Position numbers and translations under genes: made by a program
Notes under the pieces: model-generated
The model's input: the letters and a program-made list of their open reading frames with translations, nothing else
Database searches by the model: none
What the model was told of the DNA's origin: nothing
Part shown: positions 1 to 5,686 of the stretch, piece after piece
Numbering within the stretch: position 1 is the stretch's first letter
Layout of the letters: every line of letters begins with the position of its first letter
Assembly: GCA_019751575.1 (NCBI GenBank)
Contig: JAIENF010000107.1
Span: 1 to 10,805 of the forward strand
Source: Burkholderiales bacterium
Lineage (GTDB): Bacteria > Pseudomonadota > Gammaproteobacteria > Burkholderiales > CAIKXV01
Direction of reading: 5' to 3'
Length of the DNA: 10,805 nt

Positions 1-963
1 GACCTCCAGCTGCTGCTGGCGGGACAGGACCTCACGCTGCGCACCGCGCAGGCGTTCTTCGACGTGCTCTCGGCGCAGGAATCGCTGGCCGTCCTCGAGG
101 CGCAGACGCGTGCGATCGGCGAGCAGCTCGCGCAGGCCAAGGCGAACTTCGAAGTGGGCACGTCCACCATCGTCGACTTCAACGAGGCACGTGCGCGATT
201 CGACCTTTCGACCGCCCAGGAGATCGCCGGCCGCAACGACCTCGAAGTCCGGCGACAGGCGCTGCAACAGATCATCGGCCGCCCGCCGCCCGCGCAGCTG
301 CGCCCGCTGCGCGACACGGCGGTGCTCGCCGCGCCGCTGCCGGCCGACATCGAGCGCTGGACCGAGCAGGCGCAGCAGAACGGGCTCGCGGTCCGCCTGC
401 AGCAGGCCACGCTCGAGCTTGCCGGCCGGGAGATCCAGCGCCAGCGCGCGGCCCACCTGCCCACGCTCGATGCGGTCGGGACGATCGGCCACAATCGCGC
501 CGGCGGCAGCGCGACCTCGTCGATCGGCACCGACATCAGCCAGCTGGTGCTCGGCCTTCAACTGAGCGTACCGCTCTACCAGGGTGGCGCCATCGATTCC
601 CGCGTGCGCGAGGCAGTCGCCAATCGCGAGCGCGCGCTGCAGGATGTCGAAGGCGCGCGCCGCGCAGCGGTGCTTGCCACGCGGCAGGCGTTCCTTGGCG
701 TGACCAGCGGCATCAGCCAGGTGGCCGCGCTGCAGGCGGCGCTGGAATCGGCGCGCGTATCGCTCGAGTCGACCCTGCTCGGCCTGAAGGTCGGGGTGCG
801 CACCCAGGTCGACGTGCTGAACGCGCAACAGGCGTTCTTCAACGCGCGCCGCGACCTGGTGCTGGCGCGCTATTCGACGCTGCTGTCCGGCCTTCGCCTG
901 CAGGCGGCGGTCGGTGACCTGCAGGACGACGACCTGCAGCCGATCGACGCGCTGCTGCGCTGA
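1..963 (+). CDS. TolC-family outer-membrane efflux protein, C-terminal part
   Basis: The reading frame is already open at base 1 and ends at TGA 961-963. About 320 residues are visible, so roughly the first quarter to third of a usual 430-480 residue protein lies outside the window. Family members form trimeric outer-membrane channels with a long periplasmic alpha-helical tunnel that accept substrates from RND, ABC or MFS pumps. Both halves of the internal repeat show the family signature: a long Ala/Gln/Arg-rich coiled-coil helix followed by FEVGTSTIVDFNEAR in the first half (about 50 residues in) and LKVGVRTQVDVLNAQQAFF in the second (about residues 262-280 of the visible part). The low-complexity, heptad-like composition fits the helical barrel. 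The partner pump and adaptor genes are expected upstream, out of view. The family call is secure; the transported substrate cannot be told. Confidence 0.93.
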   Translation, partial: DLQLLLAGQDLTLRTAQAFFDVLSAQESLAVLEAQTRAIGEQLAQAKANFEVGTSTIVDFNEARARFDLSTAQEIAGRNDLEVRRQALQQIIGRPPPAQLRPLRDTAVLAAPLPADIERWTEQAQQNGLAVRLQQATLELAGREIQRQRAAHLPTLDAVGTIGHNRAGGSATSSIGTDISQLVLGLQLSVPLYQGGAIDSRVREAVANRERALQDVEGARRAAVLATRQAFLGVTSGISQVAALQAALESARVSLESTLLGLKVGVRTQVDVLNAQQAFFNARRDLVLARYSTLLSGLRLQAAVGDLQDDDLQPIDALLR

Positions 964-964
964 A

Positions 965-1022
965 CGCCGCGGTGGCGCCGCGGCCGGACTGAACGAAGCC
1001 GCCGCGGTGGCGCCGCGGCGGC
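965..1022. repeat. Direct repeat of a GC-rich hairpin after the TolC-type gene
   Basis: A 20-bp sequence (core CCGCGGTGGCGCCGCGG) occurs twice without mismatch, at 965-984 and 1000-1019, 35 bp apart. Each copy folds on itself as a CCGCGG stem around a TGGCG loop. The second copy has flanking bases that extend it to a perfect 10-bp stem (998-1007 with 1013-1022). It lies just after the stop codon of the TolC-type gene and before the flavin monooxygenase, so it could end transcription or stabilise the mRNA 3' end. No T-run follows, so a classical intrinsic terminator is not supported. Confidence 0.55.
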
Positions 1023-1088
1023 GGGACGCGCAAAATGCGGCCCTGCGTGATGCGCCAGACGCCACCTGCTCGAACCGAAGGATTCCCG

Positions 1089-2225
1089 ATGTCCGCGAAA
1101 CCGATGCGCCTCGGCATGTTCATGATGCCGCTCCACCCCGCCAACCGTGCTCCCTCCGTCACGCTGGAAGAAGACCGCGAAGCGGTGATCCTCGCCGACC
1201 GGCTCGGCTTCCACGATGCGTTCGTCGGCGAGCACCTGACCGAGAAGAGCGAGAACGTCACCAACAGCTTCATCTTCCTCGCCTCGCTGATCCATTCGAC
1301 GAAGCAGATCCGCCTCGGCACCGGCACGTCCAACCTGTCGCACAGCCATCCGACGCTGATCGCCTCGCACGCGGCGATGTTCGACCACATGGCGCGCGGC
1401 CGTTTCATCTTCGGCATCTCGCCCGGCGCGCTGTCGTCCGACGCCGAGGCGCTGGGCATGCTGTCGGAAGACCGCAACAAGCTGTTCGCCGAGTCGATCG
1501 ACGTGATCCTCGAGATCTGGAAGCGCAACGCACCCTACGAGATCGACCTGCCGGGCAACCGGTTCAAGGTATCCACCGCGAAGACCTCGGTCGCCGAGAT
1601 CGAGCGCGGCGAGATGTACAAGCCCTACCAGCTTCCGCGCCCGGAGATCGTCGGCACCGTGGTCGCGCCGTTCTCGAAGGGCGTCATCGCGATGGGCGAA
1701 CGCGACTTCCATCCGCTGTCGGCGAACTTCCTGCTGTCGAAGTTCCTGAAGAGCCACTGGACGAACTACGCGCAGGGCAAGGCCAATGCAGGGCAGGTCG
1801 CCGACGTCGCCGACTGGCGCATCGCACGCACCATCTTCGTCGCCGACGATGAAGCAACCGCGCGGCGCTATGCGATCGAGTCCGAGCACAGCCCGTATCG
1901 CTACTACTGGAACCTGCTGCTGAAGAAGATGATGCTGTCGAAGCGGCATGCCATCTTCAAGGAGAGCGAGTCCCAGGACGACTCGGCGCTGACCATCGAG
2001 TACATGCTCGACAAGCTGGTGCTCTGGGGAACCCCCGATCGCGTCGCCGAGCGCATCCTTGCGCTGCGCGAGGAAGCCGGTCCGTTCGGCGAGATCGTCT
2101 ACGCGAACATGGACTGGGTCGACGAGAAGCTCGCGCGGCGTTCCATCGAGCTGATGGCCACCGAGGTGATGCCGCGGGTGAATGCGGCGATCACCTGTTC
2201 GACGGCGAGCGCCAGGGCCGCCTGA
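1089..2225 (+). CDS. Luciferase-like (LLM) flavin-dependent monooxygenase
   Basis: A 378-residue protein of the bacterial luciferase-like TIM-barrel family, whose members use reduced flavin (FMNH2 from a separate reductase, or F420 in some lineages) and O2 to oxidise small organic substrates in the cytoplasm. The N-terminus MRLGMFMMPLHP (residues 6-17), LADRLGFHDAFVGEHL (35-50), IRLGTGTSNLSHSHP (74-88), the FDHMARGRFIFGISPG segment (98-113) and the C-terminal LVLWGTPDRVAERIL (310-324) are the usual LLM blocks. It most resembles the group annotated as limonene 1,2-monooxygenase-like; this is family recognition and does not establish the substrate. The ATG at 1089 is preferred over an in-frame ATG at 1035 because AAGGA at 1078-1082 sits 6 bases upstream and the protein then starts at the conserved first strand. 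No flavin reductase is adjacent. It converges on the rhodanese gene, with 34 bp between the stops. Confidence 0.88.
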   Translation: MSAKPMRLGMFMMPLHPANRAPSVTLEEDREAVILADRLGFHDAFVGEHLTEKSENVTNSFIFLASLIHSTKQIRLGTGTSNLSHSHPTLIASHAAMFDHMARGRFIFGISPGALSSDAEALGMLSEDRNKLFAESIDVILEIWKRNAPYEIDLPGNRFKVSTAKTSVAEIERGEMYKPYQLPRPEIVGTVVAPFSKGVIAMGERDFHPLSANFLLSKFLKSHWTNYAQGKANAGQVADVADWRIARTIFVADDEATARRYAIESEHSPYRYYWNLLLKKMMLSKRHAIFKESESQDDSALTIEYMLDKLVLWGTPDRVAERILALREEAGPFGEIVYANMDWVDEKLARRSIELMATEVMPRVNAAITCSTASARAA

Positions 2226-2239
2226 ACCCGGGGCGGGGC

Positions 2240-2254
2240 GCAGGCAGCGCCTGC
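2240..2254. terminator. Small hairpin between convergent genes
   Basis: GCAGGC (2240-2245) and GCCTGC (2249-2254) form a perfect 6-bp stem with a 3-base AGC loop in the 34-bp gap between the stop codons of the flavin monooxygenase (+) and the rhodanese protein (-). Its position suits a bidirectional terminator, but there is no T-run on either strand and the stem is short, so this is a candidate only. Confidence 0.3.
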
Positions 2255-2259
2255 CGCGC

Positions 2260-3828
2260 TCAGCCTGCGCTGACCCGGAAGCCCGCGAGTTCCTGCGGGT
2301 CGAGCTGTTCGATCAGGTGCGTCTCCCACGCCAGGTACTGCATCGCCGCCTCGCGGTTGCCTTCATGCCGGTCGTGGACGAAGAACAGGTAGTCGATGCA
2401 GTCCGCATTGGACGGCACGTCGGGCGTCGACTCGACCGGCAGGCCGGCGGCCTGCCAGGCAGTCATGCCGCCGGCGAGCAGGGAGACTCGTCCAGCGCCG
2501 GCCGCCGCGAGGTCGAGCGCCGCCGCGCGCGCGACGGCTTCCTCGTCGGCGAGCAGCACCAGCGGCCGTCCTGCCGCCGCCTTCACCACCGCATCCAGCC
2601 GCGGCCGGATCGCCCAGAGGGCGCCGCGCGGATGCGCCTTGCGGTACGACATGCCCGGTCGCAGGTCGACCAGCAGCGCGGTACCGACGGCGGCCGGTGC
2701 GACCGCATCAAGCGCGGGCAACGAGGCTGCCGCCTTCGCGCCGGCCGGACGCGCCGAGAGCTTCGCCGCCACGCCGTCGCGCAGCACCTGCGCATCATGG
2801 CCGAGCTGGCGCAGCCACATCGCGACCACCGGCGCCCGCACACCATCGCCGTCGGCCAGGATCACGCGCGCACCCTTGACGCCCACCCACTGGTCGGTCG
2901 ACTGGACGAGCTGGCCGCCCGGGGCATGCACCGCACCCGGCAGGCTGCCGGTGGCGAACTCCTCTTCGGTCCGCACATCGAGCAGGAAGGTGCAACGCGC
3001 CGCATCCGCCAGCTGTCGGTCCGCCTCGGCGGCATCGATCACCGGCACGCCGAACCGCTGCATCAGCTTCGCGGCCTGCGCACGCTGCGGCGCGAGGTCC
3101 GCCGGCGCTGCCGGGTAGCGGCGATCCGCGCCGCGCTCGAGCTCCAGGCCCGACAGGAACCAGCCCTGGGTACCGTCCTTCAGCGCCACCACGCGGTTGG
3201 CGATGCCGAAATGGCGCAGGGTCTGCGCGCCGATGATCGAACGCGTACGGCCCGCGCAGTTGACCACCACCGTCGTCGAAGGATCCGGCGCCAGCTGCCC
3301 GATGCGCAGCGCCAGCTCGCCGTTCGGGCAGCAGATGCCGCCCGGGATGTTCATCTTGCGGTACTCGCTCCACGGCCGGCCGTCGACGATCACGAAATCG
3401 TCGCCGCGCTGCTTCATCGCAACCAGTTCTTCGGCCGTGATGCGCGGCGTGTCGCAGGCATGCTCGACCAGTTCGCCGAAGGTCTTGCTCGGCACGTTGA
3501 CGCCCGCGAACAGCTGGAAGCCTGCCTGCTTCCAGGCGGGCGCGCCGCCCTCGAGGACGTGCACGTTCGAATAGCCGAGCGCCTCGGCACGGGCCGCGGC
3601 CCGCTGCGCGACGCCATCGCCGTCGTCGAGCAGCACCATGCGCACGCCCGTCCGCGGCGCAAGCCGTTCGAGGTCGAGTTCGAACCGGCTCCAGGGCAGC
3701 GGCACGGCGTAGAACGGATGCCCTTCGCCATATTGGCCGTGCTCGCGCACGTCGAAGAAGGCGATCTCGGCGCCATCGTGCAGCCAGGTCTTCAGGGTCT
3801 TTGGATCGACGGTTCGGGTCATGTGCAT
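2260..3828 (-). CDS. Four-domain tandem rhodanese-like protein
   Basis: A 522-residue cytoplasmic protein, with no signal peptide or membrane segment visible, made of four consecutive rhodanese-like domains at about residues 8-107, 128-233, 262-355 and 370-466. A tail (467-522) follows, rich in aromatic and charged residues (DYLFFVHDRHEGNREAAMQY). Rhodaneses move sulfane sulfur from thiosulfate or persulfides to acceptors through a cysteine persulfide. Only domain 2 has an active-site loop with cysteine (C191-AGRTRS). The equivalent loops read LLDDGDGV in domain 1, ILADGDGV in domain 3 and LLADEEAV in domain 4. Domain 2 also carries adjacent cysteines C166-C167. Domains 1 and 3 share the DGDGV loop, suggesting that a two-domain unit was duplicated. 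Known rhodaneses usually have one or two domains. The start is uncertain between ATG 3828 and the second ATG two codons later, because no strong ribosome-binding site precedes either. It lies 46 bp downstream of the Bug protein gene and is probably transcribed with it. Confidence 0.9.
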   Translation of the reverse strand: MHMTRTVDPKTLKTWLHDGAEIAFFDVREHGQYGEGHPFYAVPLPWSRFELDLERLAPRTGVRMVLLDDGDGVAQRAAARAEALGYSNVHVLEGGAPAWKQAGFQLFAGVNVPSKTFGELVEHACDTPRITAEELVAMKQRGDDFVIVDGRPWSEYRKMNIPGGICCPNGELALRIGQLAPDPSTTVVVNCAGRTRSIIGAQTLRHFGIANRVVALKDGTQGWFLSGLELERGADRRYPAAPADLAPQRAQAAKLMQRFGVPVIDAAEADRQLADAARCTFLLDVRTEEEFATGSLPGAVHAPGGQLVQSTDQWVGVKGARVILADGDGVRAPVVAMWLRQLGHDAQVLRDGVAAKLSARPAGAKAAASLPALDAVAPAAVGTALLVDLRPGMSYRKAHPRGALWAIRPRLDAVVKAAAGRPLVLLADEEAVARAAALDLAAAGAGRVSLLAGGMTAWQAAGLPVESTPDVPSNADCIDYLFFVHDRHEGNREAAMQYLAWETHLIEQLDPQELAGFRVSAG

Positions 3829-3874
3829 TCGCTGGAGCGTTGGATTGGGGGCGACGGTTGAAGCATGGAGCAGC

Positions 3875-4873
3875 CTAGTCTGCCCGAATCTTCGCTTCTC
3901 GGATGACGCGCGCCCACTTGCGCGACTCGGCCTTCATGAAGGCACCGAACTGCTCGGGCGTGTCGCCGATCGGCTCCGCGCCCAGGGCGAGCAGCCGGTC
4001 GCGGGCATCGGGCGTGCGCAGCAGCTTCACCACCTCGGCGTTGAGCCGCGTGACGATCTCGCGCGGCACCGAAGACTGCGTCACCAGGCCGAACCAGTTG
4101 GTCACGTCGTAACCGGGCAGCGTCTCGCCGACCGACGGCACGTCGGGCAGCACGGCGCTGCGTCTCGCGCCGAGCGTGGCCAGTGCGCGCAGCCGGCCGT
4201 CCTTCACGTACTGCAGGCCCTGCACCAGGCTGTCGAAGGTCACCGGCACGTGGCCGGCGATGACGTCGGTGAAACTCTGCGCGCTGCCCTTGTAGGGGAC
4301 GTGCACCAGGCCCACGCCGGCGAGCAGGTTGAACAGTTCGGCGCCCAGGTGCGGCGCGCCGCCGGCGCCGCTCGACGCATAGTTCAACTGGCCCGGACGC
4401 GCCTTCGCCAGCGCCACCAGGTCCTTGACGCTGCGCACCGGCACCGAGGGATGCACGTACAGCATGAAGGTGACGGCCACCACGTTGGTCACGGGCTGCA
4501 GGTCGCGTTCGATGTCGAACGCCAGCTTCGGGTACAGCAGCGGGTTCACGCTCAGGTTGCCGAGCGTGCCGAGGAACAGCGTATGGCCATCGGGGGCGGC
4601 CTTCGCCGCGACTTCGGTGCCGACCAGTCCCGCCGCGCCGGCACGGTTGTCGACGATCACCGCCTGGCCGATGGATTCGGCCAGGCGCGGGGCGACGATG
4701 CGCGCGACCAGGTCGGTGCCGCCGCCGGGCGGGAAGGCGACGATCATCCGCACCGGTTTCGATGGCCAGGCCTGGGCGATGCAGGCGGCGGGCAGCAGTA
4801 ACGGCACGATGGACAGGGCGGCGCAGGTGGCGGCGGTGCCTGCCATGCGTGCCGGTCGATGCAGGTCGAGCAA
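3875..4873 (-). CDS. Bug/TctC-family periplasmic solute-binding protein
   Basis: A 332-residue receptor of the Bug (tripartite tricarboxylate transporter, TctC-like) family, which binds carboxylates or other small molecules in the periplasm. The N-terminus has basic residues, a hydrophobic stretch (about 12-31) and a likely signal peptidase I site after AQA (residue 35), followed by the typical mature start WPSKPVRMIVAFPPGGGTD. Further family blocks are VIVDNRAGAAGLVG (72-85), LNYASSGAGGAPHLGAELF (163-181), VHVPYKGSAQSFTDVIAG (190-207) and LPDVPSVGETLPGY (242-255). A TTG start at 4873 is chosen because GGGAGG lies 5 bases before it. The alternative ATG at 4846 has no such site but would still leave a signal peptide, and the longer frame to 5017 would add 48 non-family residues. 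No TctA/TctB membrane genes are in the window, which is common because Bug genes are often orphan. The ligand is unknown. Confidence 0.92.
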   Translation of the reverse strand: MLDLHRPARMAGTAATCAALSIVPLLLPAACIAQAWPSKPVRMIVAFPPGGGTDLVARIVAPRLAESIGQAVIVDNRAGAAGLVGTEVAAKAAPDGHTLFLGTLGNLSVNPLLYPKLAFDIERDLQPVTNVVAVTFMLYVHPSVPVRSVKDLVALAKARPGQLNYASSGAGGAPHLGAELFNLLAGVGLVHVPYKGSAQSFTDVIAGHVPVTFDSLVQGLQYVKDGRLRALATLGARRSAVLPDVPSVGETLPGYDVTNWFGLVTQSSVPREIVTRLNAEVVKLLRTPDARDRLLALGAEPIGDTPEQFGAFMKAESRKWARVIREAKIRAD

Positions 4874-4884
4874 GGTCTCCTCCC
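4874..4884 (-). promoter_or_regulatory. Ribosome-binding site setting a TTG start
   Basis: On the minus strand GGGAGG (4884-4879) followed by AGACC leads straight into TTG at 4873-4871. It is the strongest Shine-Dalgarno match in this region and sits 5 bases from TTG, whereas the in-frame ATG at 4846 has none. This favours TTG as the initiation codon of the Bug-family protein. Confidence 0.65.
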
Positions 4885-4937
4885 GTGCGGGCTGCGGCCC
4901 GTCTGTCGCACGCCGCTGGAGGGGCGCGTCTGCGGCG

Positions 4938-4966
4938 ACTTTAACCCCGCCGGCTGCCCCCGGCAA
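4938..4966 (-). promoter_or_regulatory. Possible sigma-70-type promoter for the Bug-rhodanese pair
   Basis: On the minus strand TTGCCG (4966-4961) and TAAAGT (4943-4938) are separated by 17 bases, each matching the -35 and -10 consensus at 4 of 6 positions. This would give a leader of roughly 55-60 bases before the TTG start. The TTTAA stretch is one of the few AT-rich spots in this divergent region, but single promoter matches in GC-rich DNA are weak evidence. Confidence 0.3.
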
Positions 4967-4967
4967 A

Positions 4968-5019
4968 CCGGGCACGTCCGGGCGTCCGGGCATGTCCGTT
5001 GCGCGCCCCGGGCACATCC
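4968..5019. repeat. Repeated dyad-symmetric motifs in the divergent intergenic region
   Basis: CCGGGCACGTCCG (4968-4980) and CCGGGCATGTCCG (4986-4998) differ at one base and start 18 bp apart. A degenerate third copy, CCGGGCACATCC, lies at 5008-5019. Trimmed to CGGGCAYGTCCG, each of the first two is nearly its own reverse complement (CGG-N6-CCG arms), as expected of binding sites for a dimeric regulator. They lie between the Bug gene (-) and the glycine-zipper gene (+), upstream of the possible Bug promoter and just upstream of the other gene's ribosome-binding site. They could control either or both, or be a chance local duplication. Confidence 0.45.
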
Positions 5020-5043
5020 AGCGATCGTCAGAGGAGACGCACC

Positions 5044-5625
5044 ATGGGCCGAATCGTCAGTGCAGGCTTCCAGTCCCGGTCCGATGCAGACCGGGGCGCC
5101 GAAGCCCTGGTCCAGGCCGGCTTCCCCCGGCAGAAGATCGCGGTGTTCTATCTCACGCCGCCGCGCGATGAAGTGAACGCGCCACCGGTGGACCTTTCGA
5201 ACGCATCGCCCGGTGCCGAGGACGCCCGCAGCACCGGCCCCGCCGGCGCGGGCATCGGCGCGGTCATCGGCGGCGCGGTCGGCGCGATCTCCACGCCGCT
5301 GCTCGGTCCGCTGGGCATCGCCGGCGGCGCCGGCATCGGTGCCTACGTCGGCTCGCTGTATGGCGCGCTGGGCGGCATGAAGGACGATCCGACCGACGGA
5401 ATGGAAGCGGACGGCCAGCGCAACGTGTCCGGGCCTGCGGACCCGGCCGACGCCGACGCGGCGCGCATCCGGGAAGGCATGCGGGTGGCGGTCGAAGTCG
5501 ACGACGGGGCGGCGGACCAGCATGCGCGCCGCGTGTTCCAGGCGAGCGACGCGCTCGAAGTGGCCGTCGGTGAAGGCGCGATCGCCGGCAGCCGTATGGT
5601 GGACGCCCCTGCCGGCAGCGCTTGA
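5044..5625 (+). CDS. Glycine-zipper protein, stress-protein-like, unknown function
   Basis: A 193-residue protein with three parts. Residues 1-40 are a beta-alpha-beta-like segment (RIVSAGFQSRSDADRGAEAL, then KIAVFYL). Residues 64-113 are a Gly/Ala-rich hydrophobic stretch with GxxxG-type spacing (GAGIGAVIGGAVGAI, GIAGGAGIGAYVGSLYGALG), broken in the middle by TPLLGPL. Residues 145-182 are a second beta-alpha-beta-like segment (MRVAVEVDDGAADQHARRVF, then ALEVAVGEGAI). The N-terminal part resembles ferredoxin-like domains of general stress proteins such as YflT/17M; the middle is a glycine zipper that may insert in a membrane or self-associate as a helical hairpin. There is no signal peptide. 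The ATG at 5044 is supported by AGGAG (5032-5036) 7 bases upstream. It is divergent from the Bug gene and likely separate from the next gene, as a hairpin spans its stop. I do not recognise a specific function. Confidence 0.8.
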   Translation: MGRIVSAGFQSRSDADRGAEALVQAGFPRQKIAVFYLTPPRDEVNAPPVDLSNASPGAEDARSTGPAGAGIGAVIGGAVGAISTPLLGPLGIAGGAGIGAYVGSLYGALGGMKDDPTDGMEADGQRNVSGPADPADADAARIREGMRVAVEVDDGAADQHARRVFQASDALEVAVGEGAIAGSRMVDAPAGSA

Positions 5626-5634
5626 GGCTGCCGG
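5612..5634 (+). terminator. Hairpin spanning the stop codon of the glycine-zipper gene
   Basis: CCGGCAGC (5612-5619) and GCTGCCGG (5627-5634) form a perfect 8-bp stem with a 7-base loop that contains the TGA stop (5623-5625). It may end or attenuate transcription before the beta-lyase-like gene 61 bp on, or protect the mRNA end. No T-run follows, so it is terminator-like rather than a classical intrinsic terminator. Confidence 0.45.
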
Positions 5635-5686
5635 AGGGCCAGCGTACGCTCGGGGCTCCTGGACCACAGCATCGGCGAGCCCGGCA

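Noticed and set aside
1008..1036. Possible promoter for the flavin monooxygenase using CAAAAT at 1031-1036 as -10
   Set aside because: The -10 match is 4 of 6 but no acceptable -35 lies at the right distance, and the bases overlap a CGCA-AAA-TGCG mini-palindrome. Too weak to list as a feature.
2182..3861. Long plus-strand open frame opposite the rhodanese gene
   Set aside because: Its translation is Arg/Ala/His-rich and resembles no family, and it mirrors the well-supported four-rhodanese gene. The similar frames at 3821-4801 (+), 8418-9677 (+), 870-1949 (-) and 9489-10802 (-) are rejected for the same reason.
4874..5017. 48-residue N-terminal extension of the Bug-family protein
   Set aside because: It would bury the signal peptide, contains repeat-derived Pro/Gly residues from the intergenic dyads, and lacks family similarity. 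The TTG at 4873 has a strong ribosome-binding site.
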